The notes: generated by a model from the sequence alone, not told the origin. A DNA stretch of 64,000 nt from Liquidambar formosana (GCA_039720395.1 CM077833.1:18289133-18353132), one strand, 5' to 3'; shown: positions 32,569 through 46,090, counted from the stretch's first letter. Numbers and translations are program-made.

Positions 32569-35500
32569 GTCTATATTATCTGCTATTCTTGTTTATATGA
32601 AGTTTGAGACACAATTTTTAAATTAGATGACTTTTGAAAACTTCTACCTTGCTTGGTAAATAGTTGGTCTCGGTCTCGGTCTCAGTTTGATATTTATGTA
32701 GAGACTAGTCTCATGGTGGATGGCCTCAATAACAAAGATTCATATAACCACAAGGGGTAGCTTAGTTGGCTCTGCTATCTATACCTTAGGAAGAGGTCGA
32801 CAAGGCTCATGGGTTTTTGGAAATAAAAGCTTGGGGGGGTAGTAGTTGGTACTTTGTGCAGCTTGTAATATCCAATCTCCACATTTGGATATGCGTCCTT
32901 TTTTCTTTTACTTTTTGAAAAGGAAAAAAGATTGCATATCTACTCATCTATTGTGAATTCAAGATTGAAATTAGTATTTAGCCTCTTACTTTGACTATGT
33001 GCTCCATTCTCTAGAATGCCCCCACTAAGACCACAAAAGCTCCCTCTTGGTGATGTTCCTTTACCTACTCTAGCTCACTATCTCATAAACTTTCATTAAG
33101 GTGCATGGCCATCTTTTGGGAAATTTTGAAGGATGATTCTTGCTTAAACGGCTGGTTAAGACAGGGATTATCTAACTTCCACCAATTTCTAAGTAGCATT
33201 ATGTTTAATTGCACTTTAAAGATTATTTATTATTACTCTCTTTTCCCCATCCTTTCTTTGTCCTCAATACTTGTGTATGGCAGCTTTGACTATGAGAAAG
33301 TGGGAGAGGAGCCTACTAGAAGAAAAGGTGAGAGATCTGCACTAAATTTAAAGAGCAATGTACCTGCCTTCTGGGTGGAAGTTAGTTGAAGGGCCCTTGA
33401 TGCTGCCAAACACTAGCGAGCACTCTAGGATTCTTAATTCAAAATCTCATATCAATGATTTATATTATTATTCATGATGGTCCCATTCTACCAACTCTAT
33501 ACAAATGGCTAAAACCGTCCCCGCTTAATTGCTATGGTTTTCGACCTAAGAAACTCCGTAAGAGGGTACTATCATCCCTCTTCTCATTTAACTCCCATTT
33601 TTCATTTTCCTAATTTAAGACATACATAACGTCATCAATTTTATCACTTTGAGACCAACATAATGATTAAAAATCAGCCAAAAAAATATCAAATTGCCTT
33701 CACACGCGTCGGTCAAAGTCGATAAAAAACTCTAAGATGATTCTAGATGGGATTACATTAAACTTCCATTGGTACATATGATCACATCACATGATATTTT
33801 TTGATGCAACGTTGTATATAAGACATTTGAAGGTTCTTCTATCCCTAACTATGATTTTGAGATTTATAAAATATCCTATGAAATTGGCGAAGAGTTTGTC
33901 AATACATCAACGGATACAGTGGCCTTTTTTTCTTCCGCATGCGTGTGAATGCGCGTGCGCGTTTGCATTTTCACAATCGTCATCATCTTGGGATACCTTT
34001 TGTGGATATACCTTTTGGATGTTATGGATTCAAACTTTGACATTGGCTCAAATCTCATGTTCTTATCGTGCAGAAGGAAGCCCAATATCTGGGCCCAGCA
34101 TCAGTACCATACAGTAGTTGTACGTACTACAGAATCATGGGCCAGCTTTCCCATTTCTCAACTTATGCCATATATATACAATTATAAATTATAAATTATA
34201 AATTATAAATTATAAAAAATTGTCTTGTCTACAAATTATTAGTAGTGATGACGCCCTGACTATATACATACATAGGATATCATCTTCTAATACATTAGTT
34301 GACGTAAATCATATCGGGATGTCCACACCTAAAACTTTTCATATATACAAGATTGTTCGTGATTGTATTGGATATTAGGGATATCTTACATATAATCAAA
34401 ACTGTTCATATATATACTATAAACTTAATTTTATTTTTCTTTTATTCTGAATTTTTTTAATTTTATTTTAATAATGAAAAGTATTACCCCAACTTATAAG
34501 CATTGTATCATTGTATGGATATCGACACCGTAGCTTGAAGGAAATGTTCACAATTTGTTATACCCTTATCCATTTTCCACTAGGCCTGCCTTTATGTACT
34601 TGCAAATCGTGGGTTGGGCACATTGCATTGCTCCTGGCTTGGGTTAAACTCGATGGGGCTAGACTGTGCTGGCTTGGCCTAGACCCAACTTACAGCAAGT
34701 GTGCAATCCGATTCAATGGTACCTATTACGAGGATTCATTATGAATGTGATGTTAAAACATAGTGACATTTTACTGTCGGAGAATTCCGTATTATTATCT
34801 TGCACTTAGATGGAATAACAAAAATGTGAAATTGCCACCTTAACAATAGCACAATGATAGCTTTGTAATATATAATTGGTGCTGTAATCATACCCAAAAG
34901 CTTCTAAAATCAAAGAAGTTCCATTGCAAAAAATGAACCCACTCATTTGTTATTTTTGTATACCATATTGAAAGGTATAACTCAATCAGATAATGATTAG
35001 GTAACACTCTTGTAACAATATTTTTTGGCAGGACTCGCATATTAAAAGACATGCGGCCTGTAGATTTTAGAAAAGAGGATACTTACTTAGGTTTGACTGG
35101 AGATTGGTTTGATAGAAGACACATTCGAGCTCACTAGTAAGATAAACAAAATTAAACTCGGACTTAAAAAATTAAAAAATAAAAAAATAAAAAAAGGTTC
35201 AAGTAAAGCTTTTATAAAAGTACTCAGTTCGATATGTTTGTTAATATTTTAAATAACTAAATTATTCAAATTTGACATAATGAGAAGTTTGTTCAAATTC
35301 GCTCATAAGATAATTAAATCAAACTTAAACTTTATTTTTAAGCTCACTAAACGCTCCTCCTCAAGAACCCCACCCCCCAAAAAAAAAAAAAAAAAAAAAT
35401 AATAATCCTAAGAGGGTTGGTTTGATACATGTTGAGTTCTTAGGCAAATATATATATATTAGATCTTCTCTTCATATATGAGATTTTAGGTAATTAAGTG

Positions 35501-35918
35501 GATCAGAAACCTTATTTTTATATAAAACTTTGAACAATTAAGTGAGTTGGAATCATTGAGGACTTCTTTTCCCATAAGGTCTTAGGCAATCGCTTTCGGA
35601 TGGAGTCGGCCCTCATGTGAGGACAAGAGGTCTCATTTTTAGTTACCTATAAAAGAAATGCCATTTTATAAGCTACACGGTTTGGATTTGGGCTCCGTAT
35701 CGCAATTATAAATACACTAGCTTGTAGGCTAGTAAGCAGTCAAAGTTGTGCTTGTAATGATCTTGCCTCCACCAGTTTGAGCTCCTGCCATGAATATAAT
35801 ACTTACAATCTATTAAAACAAAATTTGTGGGGCTTAGATCTAGTGGAAGTACTGAAGTAGGGCTAATTGGAAAGAGAGTCTAATCAAGTTTCTATTCATT
35901 GATTGGACAGTGTTTTAC
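32569..35918. other. Intergenic region without recognisable genes
   Basis: Open frames (33105-33389, 33791-34117, 34511-34744) show no family features and AT-biased composition. Small items are a 7-bp AATTATA array (34182-34216), a possible pol III A-box-like GGGTAGCTTAGTTGG near 32755, and A-rich tracts near 35165-35197 and 35379-35399. Confidence 0.5.
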
Positions 35919-35970
35919 ACTCTCTTCCAATGCGACTAGTCATGGTCATTCGTGGTGTATAAATACAGAT

Positions 35971-36008
<38 letters not shown>

Positions 36009-36104
36009 AAATAATGAAGCGGGTAAAGAAAGCGAAGGAAGATAATACTCTCTTCCAATGCGACTTAGTCATGGCCATTAGTGGTGTATAAATACAGATC
36101 ACAC

Positions 36105-36139
<35 letters not shown>

Positions 36140-36173
36140 ATGATGAAGCGGGTAAAGAAAGCGAAAGAAGATA
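35919..36173. repeat. Tandem duplication with (GA)n, about 128-bp unit
   Basis: Unit 1 (35919-36046) and unit 2 (36047-36173) share actctcttccaatgcgact, gtggtgtataaatacagatc, a GA microsatellite, and gatgaagcgggtaaagaaag-like ends. Each contains a TATA-like TATAAATA, about 600-800 bp upstream of the carboxypeptidase start. Confidence 0.92.
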
Positions 36174-36269
36174 CCTTTTCTGTTTGACTTATTGACTGTA
36201 TTGCACTGTACAAGTGGATCCAAACATTACTCCCTCCAGAAAAGTAAGCAAAGCCTGCTGCTTCCCAAC

Positions 36270-36270
<1 letters not shown>

Positions 36271-36303
<33 letters not shown>

Positions 36304-36455
36304 GTCTATCTATATATATTTATATACACACATTTGTTACAAGCCAGACTGCCAAAGTAGGACCATACAGCAGCAGCCTGCAACTTTCTTTAACACCCCC
36401 TCCCCCCGGACTCGGATTTGGACCCGGACTCCCCCCCCCCCCCCCCCCTCTCTCA

Positions 36456-36498
<43 letters not shown>

Positions 36499-36693
36499 TT
36501 TGTATGCATGTATAATGTATGAATCTATATATAGCAAATTGTTTAAAAATGAGATCTTGAGCATACCTTTTAGTTAAAGATGCCCAGGGTTCACGTGCCA
36601 CTCTTAACAGAATTCCTTTGATAAAGATAATACATTATTATAATTCTTCTGCTTCACGTTTCTGTCATTATATATATATATATATATATATAT
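36271..36693. repeat. Microsatellite cluster upstream of the SCPL gene
   Basis: (TC)n lies at 36271-36299, an 18-base C run at 36431-36448, (TC)n then (AC)n at 36449-36499, and (TA)n at 36670-36692. All are within the 500 bp before the start codon and so in the promoter or leader. Confidence 0.9.
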
Positions 36694-36777
36694 GCTTAGA
36701 TTGATAAAATTCTTAGAAGAGCAGAGAGAATGGATGAAGGGGCGGCTTTTCCTTAGGTAGTTTTTGAGTTTTCTGAA

Positions 36778-39700
36778 ATGGGTAGGTGGTGCTTTTGTGG
36801 GTTGATTCTTGTGGTGGGTTATTTGTGGTTGGGGTTTGGTGTGGAGAGTTACCCAGTTGAGGATCTGGTGGTGAGGTTGCCTGGCCAACCGAAGGTTGGT
36901 TTTAGGCAGTTTGCTGGGTATGTTGATGTGGATGTGAAGGCTGGGAGGAGTTTGTTTTATTACTTTGTTGAAGCAGAGGAGGACCCTGATAAGAAGCCTC
37001 TCACTCTCTGGCTCAATGGAGGTTTGTTGGTTTGTTTCCTCTGCTTCTGTTTGAATTGGTTTTGTGCTATAATAATAATAATATGTACATTATAAGATCA
37101 AATAACTCTCCTTTTTCCTCTCACATACACACACCCCATCTACCCCCACACAAGTCGTTCTGAGGTTTTCATGCTTCTTAAGTGGGTTATAATTTTCATG
37201 TTGACTGTTGTGTTTTGTTGATGGGTTTCGTCTACTTTCTGTTGTTTTGAAAACTTCAATTGTTGTTTTTTATTGTGATTATGATGGCTTTTGTACCTCC
37301 TTTTACTTTAAAATGTTGACGATTTATTCTTTCTTTCTTTCTTTCTTTTTCCTCTTCTTTTTATGCAATTTTGAACTGTTCCCCTTTTTTTCTCTCCAGT
37401 GGTGGCCTATTCAATGTACCAAACGTTTTGATACACATGTCCTATTATTGTTATCCTGTTTTTCCCAACCAGTTTGGTCTTATTTCAATCATGATATCAA
37501 CTGCAAATTTGGATGACACTGTGACTCATTAGCATCAGAGACTTGCAGAGCCTGTTAATTTTGAATTTTTGGATTGAATTATGTTCTTGTCTAGTTTTCA
37601 TTGTCAGTATAAATAATTGAATTATTATGAAAATGATGAGAATGTTTCATTTGAAATCTTAGTCAACAACTCGGTTCAAAGCTTTTGATGATCGTCTTTT
37701 GACACTAATATGTCTCAATGCGAGGGTTAACGAAAAACCCAACAAGGATTTGTCCTGATTTTTTTCCTGTATGCTGAGGCCTACAGAGAATTCAATTTTA
37801 TGATATCCATAATGCTCATTCCAACACCATGAAACCCGAATGATTGAAAATTTGTTTTTCTTTCAACTTTGACATTTGATCCTCTTTAAGTTTTCTCCAT
37901 CCATAGCATGTTTTGATTAACGATATCTAAATTTCTATCTTGATTATGACTGAGGGGAAATTGTAGGTCCAAAAAAGTCTTTATCTTATGTTCGTAGTTG
38001 TGAGGCTCTTACATAGTGAAACTAATTAAAATTTTCTGTTTAGGCCCAGGATGCTCCTCAATTGGTGGGGGTGCCTTTACAGAGTTGGGTCCGTTCTTCC
38101 CTAAAGGCAATGGCCGAGGCCTTCGAAGAAATTCAAAGTCATGGAATAAAGGTTTCATATTTTTTATGTTATTTGGGCTCAATTATCTGATTTTCAATGT
38201 GACTTCAGATTTGGAGTTTAATTTCCCCCTTTTTCCCCTTATCTTATAGCATCGAATATTCTCTTTGTCGAGTCTCCTGCTGGAGTAGGATGGTCATACT
38301 CAAATAGAAGTTCAGATTATACATGTGGGGATGCCTCCACTGGTAAAGAGAACAGTTTTGCAACATTTTTATTTTATTTTGTTGATTTTAGTGGGTGCTA
38401 TAATGTCAATATATGATTCTTGGAACAAAATATTTAAAAGGTTATTTGAAACTCAGATATGTGATATATCATAGAACTTAGTGTAATTTGATTTGATCCA
38501 ACTGCAATTCTCTTGTTTTCCACAGCCATGGATATGCACGAATTTATGTTGAGATGGTTTGTGAAGTTCCCAGAATTCAAATCCAGAGAATTGTTTCTTA
38601 CTGGAGAAAGCTATGCAGGTATGAGAAATAGTAATTGATGTCTCTGGTTCTGCAAGTTCTTTTTCAAGGCAAATTTTTAATAATTTTTTTGACTTATTTA
38701 ATATTTTCTTTCCCATGATGTTTTATCTATTGAAGGGTACTAACTCATTTAGTATGTTGCTTACGTGTATTAATATTGTTATATAGGGCATTACATCCCA
38801 CAGTTGGCTAATGCACTACTGGACCATAATGCACATTCAAGTGGTTTCAAGTTCAATATCAAAGGAGTTGCTGTAAGAAAACCCAAGACATGTACCAAAT
38901 TTGCTTGCTCCTTTTTTCTTTTTTTTTTTCTTTTTTCAATTGAAAAAGTCAATGGGTCTATGTTTTGAGATTTTCTTTGGTACCTATCAGTCTGTTCATT
39001 CACTTGCCTTCTTTTTCCTGATTAGATTGGGAATCCACTTCTCAGACTCGATCGAGATATTCCAGCAACATATGAATTTTTTTGGTCACATGGAATGATT
39101 TCTGATGAAATTGGTCTCACCATCATGAACGATTGTGATTTTGAGGATTATGTCTTTCCCAGTCCTCACAATGTTACCCAATCATGCAACCAAGCTATAA
39201 GTGAAGCAAATGGCATTGTTGGCGATTATATAAATAATTATGATGTGATCCTTGATGTCTGTTATCCATCTATAGTCGAACAAGAGCTCCGATTGAAGAA
39301 AATGGTATTTCGTTAATTTCCCTTTCAAAATTCCTTTCTTTATTTCTACCCATTCTTGTGCTATTTATTTATGATGGAATTCTCCAAAATGCAGGCTACT
39401 AAGATGAGTGTTGGGGTCGATGTGTGTATGACCATCGAAAGACGCTTCTATTTCAACCTTCCTGAGGTTCAAAAGGCTCTTCATGCAAATCGGACCAATT
39501 TACCCTATAACTGGTCTATGTGCAGCAGGTGAGTAATTCTATCAAGCGTTATTTACATTGTGCAACAAGTAATTCCATCCAAGCAATCTTTTCCACCTTC
39601 AAAATGAAAATAACCCTTTTTTACTTCTCCCATGGAGCAGGTTGCGCCATCTTGTTTTAAGAATCACTCCAATCATTGCAACTTGGTTGATATTATTAAA

Positions 39701-40207
39701 TTGGAATATGATCTAAATCCTAGTGCAGAAATTTATGATAAAAATTCGTTCAGATGGGAGTTGATTTTAAATTGATTTTTTTGGTGGTTCTTGGTTCTAA
39801 ACAAGCTCTTGTCTCTGAGTCTCATTAATCTTAGAACCAATTGTAGCTAACATTTGGGCTATATTGTTTGAGCTGCCTCACTCACATGCCAAAGCTTATT
39901 GTAGATCTCTCTCAGAACCATTTGTAAACTTTAGCAGTAAATTTTATAAGAAACTTGATTAAAATACGTATTTACCACTGTATTGGAACTTAGGCTTTTT
40001 AATCACACTGTATTCAAAATTTTGCAAGTACCACTTGCGTATATGGACTAACCAATTTCACATAAATACTTATTGAACAGGGTTCTGAATTACAGCGAAA
40101 ATGATGGTAACATCAACATGCTGCCCTTGCTTAAAAGGATAATCCAAAATCACATTCCTGTTTGGGTTTTCAGGTAAGTTTTTATAATGTGCCAGAACAA
40201 AGATTGG

Positions 40208-40240
<33 letters not shown>

Positions 40241-40686
40241 CCATTCTTTGATTTATAAATGACAGATTAAATATTCTCCAATTGTAGTGGGGATCAAGAT
40301 TCTGTTGTACCACTGCTGGGCTCCCGGACTCTTGTCCGTGAGCTTGCTCACGATCTGAAATTCAAGATTACAGTCCCATATGGAACTTGGTTTCACAAAG
40401 GCCAGGTATGCATGCACTCTAATTATTTCATACATCCTTTTTCCTATCAGTGTTTGTATCTAATGTGAATTAACATGATGTTACTTTCGCTAATGCATTA
40501 TTTATTTATACTGATTAGGTGGGAGGTTGGGCGATCGAGTATGGAAATCTATTGACTTTTGCCACAGTAAGGGGTGCTGCCCATATGGTACCCTATGCAC
40601 AACCATCAAGAGCTTTACATATGTTCAGTTCATTTGTACGTGGTCGGAGATTGCCAAATTCAACACGTCCTTCTATTGATGATTAA
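36778..40686 (+). CDS. SCPL42: Serine carboxypeptidase-like protein (SCPL40-45 group, S10 family)
   Basis: Ten exons: 36778-37021, 38044-38151, 38250-38342, 38526-38618, 38787-38872, 39026-39304, 39395-39528, 40081-40173, 40288-40405 and 40519-40686. All have GT-AG introns and agreeing phases, giving 1416 nt (471 aa), normal for the family. Residues 1 to about 24 form a signal peptide ([14 protein letters not shown] core). Then come [19 protein letters not shown], the substrate motif LWLNGGPGCSS, and the catalytic Ser177 in GESYAG. The catalytic Asp is in GDQDSVVP (residues 378-385), and His438 is in RGAAHMVPY. Sites such as NRSS, NVTQ and NYSE are potential N-glycosylation sites. Family: secreted or vacuolar serine carboxypeptidases. 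The sequence pattern fits SCPL41/42/43 best; the exact number is a judgement. Acyltransferase SCPLs belong to another clade. Intron 8 has a 31-base A run. Confidence 0.94.
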
Positions 40687-41829
40687 GAAAGTTTTCACCA
40701 ATTGCTACAAATTAGGCTTTTCGAATTGTTTTCAATGATTCTCCAATTTCCTCACGTCAAGAGGCAATAAAAAAAAGAGAGGCTGTAGTTGGTTTTTCAG
40801 CAATAATAAGAGAAAAGCATTTCAATTGTACTTGCAGCAATGGGAAAGTTTCTACGTTTCATAGGTCTCATTTCTCGTCTGTGATGGAAAATGGAAAGCG
40901 TAAGAAGACTTGATAGACTTCATTTAATTTTGTGTTTGGATATGAGGAAATAAAATTGGTTCAAAGAAGTTCGATTGAATTGCATGACCCAAATTTAAAT
41001 TTCATAGAAAGGTGTTTGGGCTTGGAATTTTCTCTCATGAGTTAATAAAATTAGTCTTAAATTATTGTAGAAAAATAAATGACATGAAAAGTGTAGTCAC
41101 CTTAAAAATCTATGAGAGTTATGATTTTAGGTTAATAGGGACAAATAGCTAGTCTTAGAAAACATAAAATATAAATATGAAGAATCCGATGTCACGAAAA
41201 TACTGGACGTTGGATTTCCTAAAATTTTAGAAGAGACTTCTCCGAGTTTTAGTAGTGGAGGATGCAAGGAATGTGTCACTAGAGGTGGGGAGTTTCTGAT
41301 AACTATCATATGTAGTGATAGTGCAATTTTTTAAGACTGGGTCTTCCATGTAATTGTGACACGGCAATGAGAACAATGCAAAGTAGGATTGGAAGGCAAG
41401 AAGTACACTTTGACAATCTTACTTTATTTTATCCTCATTGGCTTATGACACCATATCAGTCATGTCATAATTATATATAAATTTTTCTCATTTTTTAATC
41501 CAACATTGACTCAATGTTTTGTGTATGGCAGAGTTTGTTGCAGGATAATGGTGTAGACATGACATCAAAGAGAGAGGATCGATCAATCAAATGGTTCAGT
41601 TGTTAAGATAGATTTTATTTAAAGACAATTTTAAAATAAATGGAATTTTTGACATTGCATCCACCTTGCCAGATCATTATTACTTTGAAAGTGAACCCAC
41701 TTAAATGTGCCGCAAATGGTAGATCAACAACCTACAAATCAGCTTGAATGGTTGATTTCGCATCAAATTGGAAATAGAAAAAAGGAAGAGATGGTTTTGG
41801 TCATATTGTTTGAATCAAGTTCTTAATTT
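40687..41829. other. 3' flank of the SCPL gene and spacer
   Basis: Contains the 3'UTR, then AT-rich sequence. I see no further gene or element. Confidence 0.5.
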
Positions 41830-42741
41830 TCAGGGTTAATTATTTTTTAATACCTTCAACTTTGGGGGTAGTTTTAATTTAGTCTACAAACTTAAAATTG
41901 TCTCAATTTAGTGACAACTTATAACTTCTTGTTGCAATGTGGTCCAGGCCCTGACGTCTGTTAACGTTTTTGATGGAAATGGCATGTGCCGCGCACGTGA
42001 GGCATATGTGGAGCCTATGTGGCATCCACATGTGCTTCCCGCCCAATTAGAGATCACATGAGGTAGACGTGATCCTCTTCCAGCTTTTTGAGGGCTTTTT
42101 TACGGAAATAAACCCCCAATTCCTTCTTCACGATCTCTCTCGAATGAACCCCAAATCTTTCAATTAGGGTTGTGAACCAAAACGTCTCCAAGATTAAACC
42201 CCAAATCATTGTGTTTATCAAACCCCAAATAACTGTCACAATCGAGGCTTGCTTTACCATCTTCTTCAGTCGAGGCTTGCTAACAATTGTCGGAACCACA
42301 ATCATGCTTTATTTTGTTTTGTTACGGAAAAATGTATGATTGCTAGGACCACAATCATGCTTTTACGAGTTAGTGTTGTAAAGTATTTACAATTAGGGTT
42401 TTGGTTTATATATTTATGATGCTTTATCGACTATTGTGTAGCATATTAGGGCTTTTAAGGGTTTTAAGTCGTTGGGTTGAATATATTAGTTGAATATTTT
42501 GTGTAGTAAATTAGGGGACCACACTCAATGGTCCCCTACAGTTGACAATGAAATTGTTTGTTTATTAAGTGTTGAATTGTTTATTCGAAATGGTCCCCTA
42601 CAAGTACATTATATTGTTTGTTAATTGTGTTTGTTTTTTACACATTTTTTGCTTGTCACTAGTCACATGTGTTTTACCCATTTTTTAATTTGATTTGTTG
42701 TGTGTCTTTGATATTTTGAAGAAGGAATTTGTGCACTAAGT

Positions 42742-43277
42742 ATGGATGGTTGCATTATTGTTGCTTTGTATCATGGGGGTACTTTGTAGAGCACCCTAAG
42801 CCTGCATGTGTGAGCAGGGAAATTCAATACACACCTAATATGGATTTAAATTTCCTCTCAGTATCCCAGATGAAAAAGTGTGTAGCATCTTTGGGGTACA
42901 TGAATATGAAGAATATGTGGTATTTGTTACTTAGGACTGAGTTTAGTGATGGTCTTAGGATTTTAGAGACTAACTAGGATCTTTTGGAGATAGTGGTATC
43001 ATTAGGGCCCATGGATATAATGGTACATATTTATGTTGAACATGGCATTAATGATGGGTCTCAGATTATACACCTTTTGATAAGTGGTTTAGAAAATGTT
43101 GTTGCTGAAGATATGATGGACAATGAAGATTCCAATGCAACTAAAGGGGGCTTTGATGATGTAGGTTGCAATGAAGAGCAAGGGGGAATTGATGATGGAA
43201 GTTACGGTTGGCCTAAAAGGTTTCAATCCCATAATTTTGATGATAACAATGCATTAGATGGCCTAATGAACCTTTAA
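42742..43277 (+). pseudogene. MULE transposase N-terminal (MuDR PB1-like) domain, frameshifted
   Basis: ATG at 42742 reads MDGCIIVALYHGGT, then meets a stop because one base is missing near 42782-42786. The correct frame continues as FVEHPKPACVSREIQ, VSQMKKCVASLGYMN and TEFSDGLRILETN. A stop at 42975 precedes VVSLGPMDIM and VEHGINDG. These segments match the N-terminal part of plant MuDR transposases. The acidic linker ends at 43277; the DDE and SWIM domains are absent. Confidence 0.7.
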
Positions 43278-43592
43278 ATTCAATATGAGACAGGCACTTA
43301 AGGAATTCAAGCAATTAAGGACATATTTGCTTAGTAAATAGCCAAAAAGCAGCAAAAGAACTCAAGTCAACATTATCCAACACTCAAACGTACATCAAGC
43401 GAAGAATCTAGCTTCTATTAAGAGTGTTAGGATCATATTTGTAAGATTTGATCTTAATTTCTGTTCATATGTGAATTAAGGGCTTAGGTTCATGCATTTA
43501 AGTCTTAAATGAATCATTATAATCATCCATAGAGAAGGGATCTTAATCCTAAAGCCAAATGACTTAGGATTTTATTCAAGTCTGTGAAAAAG

Positions 43593-43715
43593 AAATTTCA
43601 GACGACTAAAAACAACTTTAAGTTGACTGAAACATTGTTTTAAATGACTAAAAGAAGTTTCAGATGACTGAAAAGGAATTTCAGCAGACTGAAAAGTCTT
43701 TCAGAAGACTGAAAT
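43593..43715. repeat. Six units of about 20 bp with TTTCAGnnGACTGAAA palindromes
   Basis: Units include aatttcagacgactaaaaac, aagtttcagatgactgaaaa, gaatttcagcagactgaaaa and tctttcagaagactgaaatg. The core TTTCAG..(GA)CTGAAA is an inverted repeat within each unit. It lies in the non-coding part of the MULE fragment. Confidence 0.85.
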
Positions 43716-44960
43716 GGACCAAGTCTCAATTGCTGTGATGCTATTATGTAGGTAAGAAGAAGGGGTTCCATTATTGGACAATTGAGAATGGATACTTATG
43801 CCACTGGTGGAACCCAATAAACCAGAGTAAGTTATTGACTGCCCTTTTGCATACATATTCATGACATAGGGTTGCCTATACAATTTACCTTACAATAAAC
43901 CCTACTTTCCATGTAGGAATCCACAACTAAGAAATCATCAACAGGGCCTGCACCATACATTCCAAGAAACTTATTTCAAAATCCAACAAGATGGTATGGT
44001 GGGTTTATGACACCAGAGGGAACAAATAACACCAAACGTAGTGGTGAAGCAAGTGCCAGTGGTAAAGCAAGTACTAGCATGTCAAAGTCATAGCCATGAG
44101 TTGAAAGAATTTATAAGTAATTGGCAGCAGATGGGAGTAATAGCCCTGTTTAGTTGTTAGCAGCTGCCATTTTTTTGTGGAATGGCAATGAATGGAAAAA
44201 CTTGCCCTTTTTTGGATTGTCTTTTTATATATTTTTTGGACAATTTACTTCATTAGAGGGTTCATTTTTTATTATGTAACTTAATGTTTGGATGAATTGG
44301 TATTAACATCATAATACATATAATAGACATAGTTGTGTAGACACCCCATTTTCACCCCCATGAGTTCATGATATCATTTGGTTAGGTTTAGAAGCATTTA
44401 GAAGCCCCTAAGCATTAAAGGACACTTTTGCCCTTTTAAGCCTTAGGAGAATAGGTCATCATTGTATGCATATTTTTATCTCTTTATTGAGTCCCATCAC
44501 TTGCATTTAGTTTCTAGGATTATTTTGGATATGTGTGTCAAATTTGGTTCAATTCCAGATAGGTTTGGATAGTTAATTAGAACTTTTGCGACTTGAAGAG
44601 TAATTTCGTCTTTTACTTGGTATATTTTCCAATTGACCTCCAAATTTGTTCCGGAGTGTTCCATTGATCTTAGAATGATGAAATGATTCTAATTGAAGTG
44701 CCAATTTAATTTATTGATAGGTTTTGGATTGGTTCACTACATTACCCTATGGTTAATTGACCTTTTTTCGGGTAATCGCCCCATGAGAACCCAACCACCT
44801 GACGGTGTGTAGACACCCCATTTTGTACCGCCCAATAAGATATGAGATTGCCCGATTTGGAATCCCGATGATGAGATTTATTATGTGTCCTGAGAAATTG
44901 ACAAAGCAATTCCCGACGAGTCACCTAGATTGCAGCTTGAGAATCTGTCTGTATACCTCC

Positions 44961-45012
44961 TACGTACGCATATAATGTATATGCGTACGCAAGATTAACA
45001 CATGCGTACGCA
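44961..45012. repeat. Palindromic ATGCGTACGCAT cluster, first
   Basis: Three copies of TACGTACGCA or TGCGTACGCA within 52 bases in the second solo LTR. A second cluster of four copies is at 45828-45899. Confidence 0.9.
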
Positions 45013-45827
45013 AAGTTCTGTCACTTCCCTAAATTCCAGCACCAATGTTTCACCTAAGTTTGATAAGCATGGGGAGGGGGGAAAAGGTTTTGGCGCCACT
45101 TGGATTTGAAATGTATGGGGGACAAGACAAGGGAACTAGCCGCTTGCAGATTTCCTGGGCCGCATGGGTACGATTGTGGTTTCAATGAGAAGAACCGATT
45201 TACCGCAGTCTATAAATAAGGACCCTTTTGAACAAAGAACGGGGTTCATAAAAATCATTTGAGTTAAAACATTGAAGAGTTGAGAAATCGGTGAGAAAAC
45301 CAATCAGAAGCCCATGGGAAAAAAGAAATGAAATCATCCATTAAACACTCACCCAAACACTAGAAAACCAGAGAGAGACCCAAGGAATTTAGAGCTGCAG
45401 TTTAAGGTGGTAAGGTGGAAATTGTTGCGTCGATATCGGAGGTACTCATTCCTGAGGGTAAGTTATTCTCACTTCAATATTTATTATTCTTTCTTTTAAA
45501 CACTAAAGAATACATCGAGGATTAACCATGATGTATTCAGTAGGTATATATCATTAATTATTTTCTATTTTGTACCAACCGGATAGTCGCCGGGTTACAA
45601 ACCCAAGACTTTGAACTCAAACATGACCATGATTCTGTAAATATCTGTGTAAATGAATTATGTGTGCTTATAGTGTGCTATGAGAATTCCAATCCGGGTT
45701 TTGAATCATTGAATATGGTTAAGAAATGATTGAGATAAGTTAGAAAGAAGTTGGTCTATAACAAAATGAAAACTGATACTTGCAATTTCTGCCCGTGCTG
45801 AGATCAGAGGTAAGAGCATAGTAAACA

Positions 45828-45899
45828 GATGCGTACGCATTAGTTAGAGTTGCGTACGCATACTTATGCGTACGCATTTATTCCTATTGCGTACGCATC
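45828..45899. repeat. Palindromic ATGCGTACGCAT cluster, second
   Basis: Four copies of TGCGTACGCA in 72 bases (starting at 45830, 45851, 45867 and 45888), all fully palindromic, in the second solo LTR. They could be protein-binding or methylation-sensitive sites. Confidence 0.9.
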
Positions 45900-46090
45900 T
45901 TTGACCATTCTTTCAGTGACTTTAGTTATCATCATGTTCCTTTGTAATATTAAATGCTTATAATATTTATTATGATTTATCCTGGTTTCGATTAAATTAT
46001 CATTAATATTATCAAATGTTAACCTGTATATCTCATCTCTTGTATATCTTGCTTTGCTATGTATTACAGCTTCCTTCTCATTTTACTCAC

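Larger units (their letters stand above)
41830..44330 (+). mobile_element. Decayed Mutator-like element (MULE) fragment
   Basis: The left end (about 41830-41920, cttcaactttgggggtag, aatttagtctacaaactt, tctcaatttag) looks like a MULE terminal repeat. The interior holds a broken MuDR-type N-terminal domain (42742-43277). It may also hold a short C-terminal piece (about 43950-44092, encoding NNTKRSGEASASGKASTS before a stop). The central transposase domain is missing. The right end is not seen before the retrotransposon nest begins at 44336; the right boundary is uncertain. Confidence 0.6.

Noticed and set aside
32750..32860. Second SINE (A-box-like GGGTAGCTTAGTTGG)
   Set aside because: No B-box, tail or target duplication could be identified.
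33791..34117. Small protein gene in the intergenic region
   Set aside because: No family features, no splice context, and overlapping open frames in the other frames show similar length by chance.
43593..43715. CRISPR-like array
   Set aside because: Units are contiguous without unique spacers, in a plant genome.
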